A DNA stretch of 28,130 nt. Origin: a virus. Positions 14,069-21,491 of the stretch are shown here, one piece after another. The position numbers were made by a program, and so were the translations under genes. The first letter of the stretch is position 1. Each line of letters opens with the position of its first letter. The notes beneath the pieces were generated by a model. It was not told where the DNA came from. It searched no databases and worked only from the letters and a program-made list of their open reading frames with translations. Location: positions 1 through 28,130 of the IMG/VR virus record IMGVR_UViG_3300037882_000169; one strand, 5' to 3'.

Positions 14069-14298
14069 GTGATGTAAATACAGCACCAAGAGGTAACTCT
14101 CCTGCATTCCCTTGTCAAGATAATAAGAAACAAATCTGGACAGGTATGAACTTACGAGACTACATTGCAATGGAAGCTTTACATGCTATTATTGATAGTG
14201 GTGGTTGGGGTGGAGATGAAGGCGAAGCAAAGTATTTAGCTGTAAGTGCTTATGCAATAGCAACAGCTATGCTAGATGAAAGGGAGTCATACAGATGA
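14065..14298 (+). CDS. Conserved phage hypothetical, 77 aa
   Basis: Contains GMNLRDYIAMEAL and AYAIATAMLDERE, the pattern of a small helical protein seen in many phages (GMTLRDYFA-like, from memory) with no assigned function. The N-terminal part is Asn/Pro-rich. GGAGG is upstream. The ATG and the stop both overlap neighbours by 4 bases. Confidence 0.8.
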   Translation: MSDVNTAPRGNSPAFPCQDNKKQIWTGMNLRDYIAMEALHAIIDSGGWGGDEGEAKYLAVSAYAIATAMLDERESYR

Positions 14299-15065
14299 GT
14301 AAACACTTAGTTATTCCTGATTGCCAAGTAAAGCCTGGTCAAAGTGTGGAATATCTAAGTTGGATTGGTCAGTATGCAGCGGAGAAAAAACCTGATGTGA
14401 TTGTCTGCATCGGGGACTTCGCTGACATGCCGTCCCTATCTAGCTATGATATTGGTAAGAAGTCTTTTGAAGGTAGAACTTATACTGCTGATGTTAAGGC
14501 AGCCCGTAAAGGGATGCGAGCATTAATGAAACCTATCCATGATGAACAAGAGAAGCTTAGGGCTAACCACAAACAACGATGGAACCCTAGGTTAGTACTT
14601 ACATTAGGTAACCATGAAGAACGTATTGAAAGGGCAATTGAGTATGATCGCAAACTTGATGGACTCATTGGCATTAAAGATCTTGCTTATGAAACTTTTG
14701 GTTGGGAAGTACATCCGTTCCTTGAAGTAGTGGTAATTGATGGTGTTGCTTATAGTCATTACTTTACTAGTGGTGTTATGGGTAGACCAGTAATCAGTGC
14801 TCAAATGCTTATTACTAAGAAGCATATGTCCTGCTTTGCAGGGCACCAACAGGGTAGACAGATTGCTTATGGTCGTCGTGCCGACGGAAAAGAAATGACA
14901 GCTATCATTGCTGGTTCGTGTTACGAACATAATGAGGGTTACATGGGGCCGCAAGGCAACGAGCATTGGCGTGGGTTCTACATGCTACATGAGGTTAACG
15001 ATGGGTCATTTGATGAGATGGCTGTGTCATTAGATTATTTACGGAGAACATATGGGTCATTATAA
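14295..15065 (+). CDS. Calcineurin-like metallophosphoesterase
   Basis: 256 residues with the metal-binding series of metallophosphoesterases: IPDCQVK (first Asp, with Gln where His is usual), CIGDFAD, LTLGNHEER, FAGHQQGR and a late GSCYEHN region. It probably hydrolyses phosphate esters of nucleotides or nucleic-acid ends; the target is unknown. The enzyme lies between replication genes and the lysis-linked spanin gene. AAAGGGAG precedes the ATG. A Gln in the first motif is also present in related phage enzymes (from memory), so it is probably active. Confidence 0.85.
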   Translation: MSKHLVIPDCQVKPGQSVEYLSWIGQYAAEKKPDVIVCIGDFADMPSLSSYDIGKKSFEGRTYTADVKAARKGMRALMKPIHDEQEKLRANHKQRWNPRLVLTLGNHEERIERAIEYDRKLDGLIGIKDLAYETFGWEVHPFLEVVVIDGVAYSHYFTSGVMGRPVISAQMLITKKHMSCFAGHQQGRQIAYGRRADGKEMTAIIAGSCYEHNEGYMGPQGNEHWRGFYMLHEVNDGSFDEMAVSLDYLRRTYGSL

Positions 15066-15366
15066 AAACTTGGACATTGAGAATCAGGAACTACTATCAT
15101 CACTTTCCTCTCAAGTCGGTGGCTCTCATTACAAAGAGTTCGTTATCCAACCTGTTGAGTTCTGCTTCGTAAACAAAATACCTTACTTAGAGGCTACTGC
15201 TATTAAATATTTATGTAGATGGCGCAGAAAGAATGGTATTGAAGACTTACTAAAAGCTAAACACTTTATTGATTTATTAATTGAATTAGAGGAAAACTAT
15301 GGACAATCTACTGAACATTCTGAACCCATACAAGTGGGCCCTGATTACAGCGATGGTAATTGGTAG
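15052..15366 (+). CDS. DUF3310 protein, 104 aa
   Basis: Contains QVGGSHYKEFVIQPVEFCFVNKI followed by ATAIKYLCRWRRKNGIEDLLKAKHFIDLLIE, a clear DUF3310 signature. Phage DUF3310 proteins have been annotated as nucleotide kinases, without firm support that I know of. It overlaps both neighbours. Confidence 0.85.
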   Translation: MGHYKNLDIENQELLSSLSSQVGGSHYKEFVIQPVEFCFVNKIPYLEATAIKYLCRWRRKNGIEDLLKAKHFIDLLIELEENYGQSTEHSEPIQVGPDYSDGNW

Positions 15367-15820
15367 TTTCTTAGGAGGTTACTATGTTAAAGGTCAGTTC
15401 GTTAAAGCGGATCAGGTCAAAGAGTATGATGCGTTACTTGCTAAGGTTAAGTCTAATGATGACAAATCACGTACTACAATTAAAGAATACCAAACAGCAT
15501 TAAATAATCAAACAAATCACTATAATCAGTTGACAAGGAAACTTAAACGTGTTAAAATATATACTAGTAACTGTAATATCACTGCTGATGGTATCAGGTT
15601 GTGGGATGAATCAGGTAAAGGTCTCTTCAGTCCAGTGCCCGAGAATACCGCAAGAATTATTGAAGCCACCAGCGGACCAAGTACCATTACTATCGACGAC
15701 ATCTTCGAAAACAAAATAAAGAATGATGAACTTTGTAATGGATTAAGAACACAAATTAACGCTATTATAAAGTGGGATAAGGAAGCATGGCATGACACTA
15801 ACTCTGCAGGAAATAACTAA
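15299..15820 (+). CDS. Rz-like inner-membrane spanin
   Basis: 173 residues: an N-terminal signal-anchor helix (about 14-30, ALITAMVIGSFLGGYYV), then a long charged coiled-coil-like region (about 35-80) and a periplasmic part with Cys residues and the end INAIIKWDKEAW. This is the layout of the i-spanin, which joins an outer-membrane lipoprotein to fuse the two membranes during lysis. No embedded Rz1-type lipoprotein frame was found. The gene is on the + strand, away from the endolysin on the - strand. Assignment by topology. Confidence 0.65.
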   Translation: MDNLLNILNPYKWALITAMVIGSFLGGYYVKGQFVKADQVKEYDALLAKVKSNDDKSRTTIKEYQTALNNQTNHYNQLTRKLKRVKIYTSNCNITADGIRLWDESGKGLFSPVPENTARIIEATSGPSTITIDDIFENKIKNDELCNGLRTQINAIIKWDKEAWHDTNSAGNN

Positions 15821-15965
15821 AAAACTAGCAGAACAGTATGATGAAGTAACTCTACTAGAGATTCTGAATATTAATTCATTTGATTTAGTAGAGGCTTTCT
15901 TTGATCGTATTGAAGATAAATACGAATACTTTAATAATGAGTTGACAACAGACGAGGATTACTAA
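15792..15965 (+). CDS. Small conserved phage protein, 57 aa
   Basis: Starts MTLTLQEITKKLAEQYDEV and continues LLEILNINSFDLVEAFFDRIEDKYEYF. Short proteins of this type, often with ITKKL...DE..LLE.L and DLV..F.D.IE, are widespread in podoviruses and myoviruses (from memory), with no known role. It overlaps the spanin gene by 29 bases and its stop TAA shares the A of the next ATG. Confidence 0.7.
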   Translation: MTLTLQEITKKLAEQYDEVTLLEILNINSFDLVEAFFDRIEDKYEYFNNELTTDEDY

Positions 15966-17845
15966 TGGCTTTAACAGATTACCAACGGTTTATTCATGCC
16001 AGCCGTTATGCACGATGGGTTCCTAGTGAATCTAGACGTGAGACATGGGAAGAAACAGTAAGTCGTTATACAGGATTCTTTAAAGGACGCTTTGATAGTT
16101 TCCCTGAAGAGAAGGTTAATAAAGCAATCCGTGAACTAGATGTAATGCCTAGTATGCGTTGCTTAATGACAGCAGGACAAGCTTTAGATCGTGATGAGAT
16201 TGCAGGTTACAACTGTAGCTTTATTGCTATTGATAACCCTAAAGCTTTTGATGAAGTAATGTACGTTTTAATGTGTGGTACAGGTGTAGGGTTCTCAGTA
16301 GAGCGACAGTTTACAAACATGTTACCAGTAGTTGCTGAGGAATTCCATGATACAGACACATCTATTAGAGTTAAAGATTCAAGAATTGGTTGGGCATCTG
16401 CTTATAGGGAACTCATTAGCCTCCTATATTCAGGGAGAGTTCCAAAATGGGATACCTCTGGAGTGCGACCTGCTGGAGCTAGACTCAGGACTTTCGGTGG
16501 TAGAGCAAGCGGTCCAAAACCTCTTGAAGACTTGTTTGAATTTACAATACATACTTTCAAACGAGCTGCAGGAAGAAAACTAAACTCATTGGAATGTCAT
16601 GATATTGTATGTAAAGTTGCAGACATTGTTATTGTCGGGGGTGTTCGACGAAGTGCTCTTATTTCTTTGTCTAATCTCACAGATGATCGCATGCGTAATG
16701 CTAAGAATGGTGCCTGGTGGGATGGTAATGTCCAACGTGCTCTTGCTAATAATAGTGTTGCTTACACTGAGAAACCTGATGTTGGTATTTTCTTAAAAGA
16801 GTGGAGTACATTATATGACTCAAAGAACGGTGAACGAGGAATATTTAATAGAGTTGCAGCTACAAAGAAAGCAGCCTCTAACGGAAGACGAGATGTTGAT
16901 GGTTTCGACTATGGCACAAACCCTTGCGGAGAAATTATCCTGCGATCTAAGGGAGTGTGTAATCTCAGTGAAGTTGTCATCCGAGAGAAAGATACCCTTG
17001 CTGACCTTAAAGAAAAGATTGAAGTCGCAACAATTATCGGGACATTTCAATCCACCCTTACAAACTTTAGATACTTAAGAGCTGAGTGGAAGAAGAACCA
17101 AGAGGAAGAACGGTTACTAGGTGTAAGTATGACAGGTATTATGGATCATCCTATCCTTAGTAAACCTACTGAAGAATGTATTAAATGGTTAACGGAGCTA
17201 CGTGAATATGCAATTGAAGTCAATAAAAAGTGGGCTGGTGTACTCGGCATACCTGAGTCTGTCGCTATCACTACTGTTAAGCCTTCAGGGACTGTTAGTC
17301 AGTTGGTTGGTTGCAGTTCTGGCATTCATCCTGCTTACTCTAAACATTACATTAGAACTGTGCGAATGGATAATAAAGATCCAATCACAAAATTCTTTAA
17401 AGATGCAGGAGTTCCAAATGAACCAGACGTTACAAAACCAAACGACATTACAATCTTTAGTTTCCCGCAACAAGGAAGCCAATCAGGAGTAACTCGTAAT
17501 GAAACAAATGCCTTAGAACAACTTAAACTATATAGTGTATATCAGAAGCATTGGACAGAGCATAATCCGTCAATCACTGTTTACTATACAGATAACGAGT
17601 TCATGGATGTAGGAGCTTGGATTTATAATAACTTCAGTGATGTGTCAGGTGTATCCTTACTACCACATTCTGATCACGTTTATAAGCAAGCACCATATCA
17701 AGAAGTAACAGAGGAAGTATATAACGAAGCTGTTAGAACTTTCCCTGAGGTAGACTGGTCAAACTTTAAAGAGGAGGAAGATACTACAACAGGAACCCAG
17801 GAATTAAGTTGTACTGCTGGTGTTTGTGAAGTGGTAGGTCTATAA
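15965..17845 (+). CDS. nrdJ: Adenosylcobalamin-dependent ribonucleotide reductase (class II)
   Basis: 626 residues. Class II reductases make deoxynucleotides using B12 and no oxygen or second subunit. Visible: GYNCSF (Cys84), NPCGE (Cys321, Glu323; thiyl radical site) and Cys332, 11 residues later, the same spacing as Cys408 and Cys419 of the Lactobacillus enzyme. The C-terminal CTAGVC pair (Cys616 and Cys621) reduces the active site and is also spaced as there. Monomeric class, slightly shorter than the 739-residue Lactobacillus protein. It supplies dNTPs for phage DNA. GACGAGG precedes the ATG, and the stop overlaps the next ATG. Confidence 0.93.
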   Translation: MALTDYQRFIHASRYARWVPSESRRETWEETVSRYTGFFKGRFDSFPEEKVNKAIRELDVMPSMRCLMTAGQALDRDEIAGYNCSFIAIDNPKAFDEVMYVLMCGTGVGFSVERQFTNMLPVVAEEFHDTDTSIRVKDSRIGWASAYRELISLLYSGRVPKWDTSGVRPAGARLRTFGGRASGPKPLEDLFEFTIHTFKRAAGRKLNSLECHDIVCKVADIVIVGGVRRSALISLSNLTDDRMRNAKNGAWWDGNVQRALANNSVAYTEKPDVGIFLKEWSTLYDSKNGERGIFNRVAATKKAASNGRRDVDGFDYGTNPCGEIILRSKGVCNLSEVVIREKDTLADLKEKIEVATIIGTFQSTLTNFRYLRAEWKKNQEEERLLGVSMTGIMDHPILSKPTEECIKWLTELREYAIEVNKKWAGVLGIPESVAITTVKPSGTVSQLVGCSSGIHPAYSKHYIRTVRMDNKDPITKFFKDAGVPNEPDVTKPNDITIFSFPQQGSQSGVTRNETNALEQLKLYSVYQKHWTEHNPSITVYYTDNEFMDVGAWIYNNFSDVSGVSLLPHSDHVYKQAPYQEVTEEVYNEAVRTFPEVDWSNFKEEEDTTTGTQELSCTAGVCEVVGL

Positions 17846-17997
17846 TGTTTATGTTTGAATTTAGTTTTATCAATGGTATTACATTAGGGTTTGAAGTTGT
17901 GTTTGCTAGTGACTTAGAAGAGAGTAATGGCACTTCAGATTACCTAGTTGTAGACTTATTATTTATTCGTTTATTATTTACATATATTAAGGAGTAG
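17845..17997 (+). CDS. Small conserved phage protein, 50 aa
   Basis: Starts MFMFEFSFINGITLGFEVVF and ends LFIRLLFTYIKE; hydrophobic, possibly membrane-associated. Short proteins with NG-x-LGFE and a later DLL-x-R-x-LF are familiar from phage genomes. The ATG overlaps the reductase stop (TAATG). It is small and hydrophobic enough to consider a holin-like role, but it lacks a clear holin topology. Confidence 0.6.
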   Translation: MFMFEFSFINGITLGFEVVFASDLEESNGTSDYLVVDLLFIRLLFTYIKE

Positions 17998-17999
17998 TT

Positions 18000-18170
18000 A
18001 TGGATTACAATCAAGTTCAAATTAACAAAGCAGAAAACGGTTTTATTGTAGCAACAACTAAAATTATCTTTGGTCAACCACAACATGAACAAGGAGTCAG
18101 TGTTTTTAAAACTTTTGATGAAGTAGTTAACCATTTAGCTCCATCTAAGGTAAAATTAGAGACAGTGTAA
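18000..18170 (+). CDS. Hypothetical protein, 56 aa
   Basis: Starts MDYNQVQINKAENGF and ends KVKLETV; mixed beta/alpha, no membrane segment. Ribosome binding site AAGGAG at 17989-17994, 5 bases upstream. It is the last + strand gene before the bidirectional terminator. No family recognised. Confidence 0.65.
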   Translation: MDYNQVQINKAENGFIVATTKIIFGQPQHEQGVSVFKTFDEVVNHLAPSKVKLETV

Positions 18171-18205
18171 GAAAATTGACCTACACAGTAAGCGTGTAAC
18201 GTAAT

Positions 18206-18240
18206 AAAAAAGGGGACTGAATATTGTCCCCTTTCTTTTA
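18206..18240. terminator. Bidirectional terminator between convergent blocks
   Basis: AAAAAAGGGGAC, an 8-base TGAATATT loop, and GTCCCCTTTC with further T residues form a 9-bp stem with an A-run on the left and a T-run on the right. It ends + strand transcription after 18170 and - strand transcription after the pqqA-like gene at 18290. Confidence 0.92.
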
Positions 18241-18289
18241 CCCTAAAATGCGCTGTAGGCCCTAGAAATAGCCTTGCTGACGATTTAGC

Positions 18290-18361
18290 CTATTTATTCA
18301 TTACATACATAGTAACTTCAAAGCCAAAACGCATTTCAGTAGCTGATGGTGTAGTCCACAT
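18290..18361 (-). CDS. pqqA: PqqA-like PQQ precursor peptide, 23 aa
   Basis: 23 residues, beginning MWTTPSATEM and ending in GFEVTMYVMNK. Glu15 and Tyr19, separated by three residues in EVTMY, are the two residues that PqqE and later enzymes fuse into pyrroloquinoline quinone. Length, the MW-x-x-P start and the basic end match PqqA of Klebsiella and other bacteria. AAAGGA lies 7 bases upstream. No pqqB, C, D or E is in the window, so host enzymes would have to process it. PQQ is the cofactor of methanol and glucose dehydrogenases. It has its own promoter (18407-18435), a start-site palindrome and a terminator. Too short for standard ORF callers. Confidence 0.9.
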   Translation of the reverse strand: MWTTPSATEMRFGFEVTMYVMNK

Positions 18362-18381
18362 GGTAATATCCTTTAAAAATG

Positions 18382-18399
18382 TAGTACGAATTTGTACTA
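18382..18399. promoter_or_regulatory. Palindrome at the pqqA transcription start
   Basis: TAGTAC, 6 bases, GTACTA: a perfect inverted repeat lying just past the -10 box, where the transcript should begin (about 18400). It is either an operator for a repressor or a 5' hairpin that protects the short mRNA. It lies about 20 bases upstream of the ATG. Confidence 0.6.
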
Positions 18400-18406
18400 A
18401 GCATAT

Positions 18407-18435
18407 ATTATATCACATGTCAAGCATTCTGTCAT
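18407..18435 (-). promoter_or_regulatory. sigma70-type promoter of pqqA
   Basis: On the - strand, ATGACA (18435-18430; 5 of 6 to the -35 consensus) and TATAAT (18412-18407) are separated by 17 bases. TG-A directly before TATAAT gives an extended -10. It would start transcription at about 18400, 39 bases before the pqqA start codon. The TTGACA nearby at 18424-18419 is too close to this -10 to serve as its -35. Confidence 0.75.
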
Positions 18436-18446
18436 CAGTATAATCA

Positions 18447-18860
18447 TTAAAATGTTTTACCTGCTTGAAAGTCTGCAAGAGTTAAACCACCTGTGTACTG
18501 ACAATGGGCTAGCTCTTTAAACTTAACCCAACGTCCAGCCCACTCAAGTCCTACTTGTTCTGCAATCTCTCCACACTGTGTAAATAAAGCAGTATCACTC
18601 CACATAGCCTTACCATTAACAATAGGTACAAAGTCAAAAGCACACTTCCAATTATGAAAAGATTGACCGCCTTTGGCGTTGGTTACTTTTTTTCCTGGAG
18701 TAGTACGTCCTTGTGCATATAAAGCATTCTGACTTGCAGCATCTCTGTAAGTAGAAGTAATAAGTACATCAATACCCTTAGCCTTACATCGGTTTATAAA
18801 CTCACTAGCTAATGTTGCAACTTTAGGATTAAGATCTGAAAGACTTCTAGAGTTAATCAT
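18447..18860 (-). CDS. Peptidoglycan endopeptidase endolysin (M15 type)
   Basis: 137 residues with the M15C L-alanyl-D-glutamate peptidase motifs: TSTYRDAASQNALYAQGRT, SFHNWKCAFDF (zinc His and Asp) and the late KELAHCQYTGG (zinc His). This cuts the peptide stems of the cell wall at lysis, as in phage T5 endolysin. No signal peptide, so a holin is needed; none is obvious in the window. The gene overlaps the 74-residue gene by 8 bases and is last of the virion/lysis block; pqqA lies just beyond. Confidence 0.9.
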   Translation of the reverse strand: MINSRSLSDLNPKVATLASEFINRCKAKGIDVLITSTYRDAASQNALYAQGRTTPGKKVTNAKGGQSFHNWKCAFDFVPIVNGKAMWSDTALFTQCGEIAEQVGLEWAGRWVKFKELAHCQYTGGLTLADFQAGKTF

Positions 18861-19077
18861 TACTTAAATCTCCAATTGCATTTTCAAACGGTGTTAAATC
18901 CTCGTCAGTCCAAAAGTCTTTAGCTAACATAATGACAAGGTGTTCTTTATTACGTTTCAAACAATCAACCCAATCAATGTCAGACATCCATTCAGGCTTA
19001 CCACCATTAATAAGATTAACTGAATCCATTGCGGCTTTGTAATGTTGTGCAATGCTTTCTTTTGTTTCTTCAATCAT
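18853..19077 (-). CDS. Conserved small phage protein, 74 aa
   Basis: Contains DWVDCLKRNKEHLVIMLAKDFWTDEDLTPFENAI, a pattern recurring in short phage proteins located between tail fibre and lysis genes (from memory); function unknown. Helical and acidic, no membrane segment. AAGGAAA is upstream of the start. It overlaps the endolysin start by 8 bases. Confidence 0.75.
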   Translation of the reverse strand: MIEETKESIAQHYKAAMDSVNLINGGKPEWMSDIDWVDCLKRNKEHLVIMLAKDFWTDEDLTPFENAIGDLSND

Positions 19078-19091
19078 TTTGCTTTCCTTAT

Positions 19092-21491
19092 TTAAGCAAT
19101 AGCTATTGTTCTGCCTGTTTCAATTAAATTTGTTCCGTCAGATACAAAAGTAAGGTTAAAGTATTGTGCTGTAACTGTACCTGTAGCCAAAGTTCCTGTT
19201 GATTTAAATCCAGTACCAAATGTAATAGTATACGAAGTTGTACCTGAAGTAAGAATACTTAGTACACAAATTGCACCCGCAGCAGGAACTGTAGTTGTGT
19301 ATGTAGCATTAGCGTTTGGTGTTACTCTAACTACGTTATCTGCACGGAAAGCCATAGCAGTAGTGCCTGCGGCATGTGCTATATAGCCCCCGTTAATAAC
19401 GCCAGTAACATTTAAGTTACCTGCGCCTGGGTCTGTAATAGCCCCTAATGAAAACCCGCCCGAAGGTGCTAATAGCGCTTTAGTAGTTAATCCACCAGCA
19501 GTAGTAGCTTGCGTTTGAAATGCTATACCAAAATCATTATCAGCCGCTGTCCCTAAATAAGGTTTAATAGTGGCAATAATTCCCCTATCTTGCGTAACTT
19601 GATTATTAGCTCTAAAATTAAACCCATAAGTTAAAACTGTTCCTACCGACGGTGTACCCGCATTTCTTATCTGTACGTTGCCATCTAAAAGTTCTAATTT
19701 TTGTGTAGGACTACTTGACCCTATACCTACGTTTTGAGAACTATCAATATAAACTGCTCTCGTGCTATTAGTCGCAATTGCTACAGCGTTAGCCGCAGGT
19801 AGATATACACCGTTAGTAGGTACAGTAGAGCTTGTAGGTATAAATGAATTGGCTGTTAATGCACCAAAAACTCTTGCTTGCGTAGTAGATGAGTTACCTA
19901 TGACTGTAGCGTTAGCACCTGTACCAATAGCGTTAGCACCAATGACAATAGAATTAGAATCAGAGTTATTAAAGCCTCTTGCTTGAAATCCAATATATAC
20001 TGAATTAGCTGGTGTAGTTAATGCTGTTGCTCCATCTGCATGGTATCTTGCTGACTGATGCCCCAAAGCAGTATTTCCTGAACCACTTGTTGTTGCATAT
20101 AGAGTCTCTCTACCAATGGCTACGTTGTTATTTCCTGTATTACAATTAAATAAAGCATCTCGACCAATAGCATGATTACTATTGCCCGATAATGAGTAAT
20201 ACATAGCACCATTACCTAATGCAACATTGCTATCGCCAATAGTGTTAGATCTCATTGCTTGCGTACCAACAACAATGTTATTCCCACCTGTATTTGTGCT
20301 TTCTAAAGCGTACGCACCTAATCCAAAATTATTACTGCCAGTAGTATTGTTGTATAAAGCATTTGTGCCTAATGCTACGCAAGATGAGCCAGTTGTATTT
20401 TGTCCTAATGCTTGATACCCGATGCCAACATTTGGAGTGCCAGTAGTATTATTAGTTAATGAAAAATTGCCTATAGCAACATTTTGATTGGTTGTATTTT
20501 TTAGTAATGCTTGAACTCCAATTGCTACGTTATGTGAACCACTTACGTTGTTATTTAAAGCATCCTGTCCTACTGCAACATTAAAGTTTCCAGTTTGATT
20601 TAACAATAGCGTTTGTACGCCAAAACCACTATTGCTTGAACCTGTTGTGTTACTAACTAAACTGTTAAGCCCAAATGCGCTATTATTATTACCTGTTGTA
20701 TTATTTCTTAACGCTTGAAAGCCAAAACTATTATTGCTTGAACCTGTTGTGTTATCTCTAGATGCAAGATTGCCGTAAGCACTATTATTATTTCCTGTTA
20801 AAGATGCGTTTAATAAAACAGAATTTCCTACGGCTGTATTGCCTGACAATGATCCAAAGCCTTTGCCTACTTTGATGCCATTAACTGTAATGTCTGTAGC
20901 AAATACTGGGTTTGAAGTTAAAGCAACACTACCTGTACCTGAAACGCCATAAGATGTACCCCAAGCAGTCCCAGTAGAATTAGCAATCCCTGCGCCAGGG
21001 TAAACCTGTGCTGACAATTTGCTGTTAAAAGTATTCCAGTCGGTAGATGTCAAATAGCCATCCGTAGATGTATTAGCTGATGCCATACTAATAACAGGCG
21101 TTGTAGTTCCTGTTGCTACAGATACAGGTGCAGTGCCAGATACGCTTGTAACTGTACCTAGTCCAGCAATACCTGAGATAGTACCACCAGTAATAGCTAC
21201 ATTATTAGCATCCTGAGTAGCCATAGTTCCAAAAACAGGAAGAGTACTTACTGTATTGTATTGAGCTTGAGTTAAATGATAATACTCTCCTGCATTACCA
21301 CCTTGAATAAGTTGTAAGTCATTATGTCGTCTAGTTTGAATACTAGTTAAATTAGACCCAGAAAAGTCAATACTAGTCCAAGCAATAGCAGCTTGTTGAG
21401 CAAGTATCTGACTAACTTTAAAGAACCAATCACGCCATACAAAAGCATCTGTGCCTGGGTTATTGGGTATTGGAGGTAATTGAATAGCCAT
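19092..21491 (-). CDS. Tail fibre / adhesin with 17-residue repeats
   Basis: 799 residues. The N-terminus (FVWRDWFFKVSQILAQ, about 18-34) is like the virion-attachment end of podovirus tail fibres. Residues about 217-486 hold some sixteen repeats of 17 residues of the type NNSAFGLNSLVSNTTGS, which should form a trimeric beta-solenoid like the YadA head. Then come a putative neck and C-terminal receptor-binding part (about 500-799; ends GRTIAIA). It lies directly downstream of the gp16-like gene, the T7 gp17 position. It probably recognises the host surface. No intramolecular chaperone-peptidase was recognised. Confidence 0.88.
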   Translation of the reverse strand: MAIQLPPIPNNPGTDAFVWRDWFFKVSQILAQQAAIAWTSIDFSGSNLTSIQTRRHNDLQLIQGGNAGEYYHLTQAQYNTVSTLPVFGTMATQDANNVAITGGTISGIAGLGTVTSVSGTAPVSVATGTTTPVISMASANTSTDGYLTSTDWNTFNSKLSAQVYPGAGIANSTGTAWGTSYGVSGTGSVALTSNPVFATDITVNGIKVGKGFGSLSGNTAVGNSVLLNASLTGNNNSAYGNLASRDNTTGSSNNSFGFQALRNNTTGNNNSAFGLNSLVSNTTGSSNSGFGVQTLLLNQTGNFNVAVGQDALNNNVSGSHNVAIGVQALLKNTTNQNVAIGNFSLTNNTTGTPNVGIGYQALGQNTTGSSCVALGTNALYNNTTGSNNFGLGAYALESTNTGGNNIVVGTQAMRSNTIGDSNVALGNGAMYYSLSGNSNHAIGRDALFNCNTGNNNVAIGRETLYATTSGSGNTALGHQSARYHADGATALTTPANSVYIGFQARGFNNSDSNSIVIGANAIGTGANATVIGNSSTTQARVFGALTANSFIPTSSTVPTNGVYLPAANAVAIATNSTRAVYIDSSQNVGIGSSSPTQKLELLDGNVQIRNAGTPSVGTVLTYGFNFRANNQVTQDRGIIATIKPYLGTAADNDFGIAFQTQATTAGGLTTKALLAPSGGFSLGAITDPGAGNLNVTGVINGGYIAHAAGTTAMAFRADNVVRVTPNANATYTTTVPAAGAICVLSILTSGTTSYTITFGTGFKSTGTLATGTVTAQYFNLTFVSDGTNLIETGRTIAIA
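20034..20843 (-). repeat. 51-bp coding repeats in the tail fibre gene
   Basis: About sixteen imperfect 51-base units (17 codons each), encoding N-x-A-x-G-x-x-A-L-x-N-N-T-T-G with variable positions. The units are diverged, but some share long identical stretches, so they may recombine and change fibre length. Confidence 0.75.

Noticed and set aside
15299-15820. Rz1-type lipoprotein nested in the spanin gene
   Set aside because: No alternative frame shows a signal peptide followed by a lipobox.
19762-19986. + strand ORFs across the tail fibre and virion genes
   Set aside because: They are shadows of the large - strand frames, caused by codon bias and repeats, with no ribosome binding sites.
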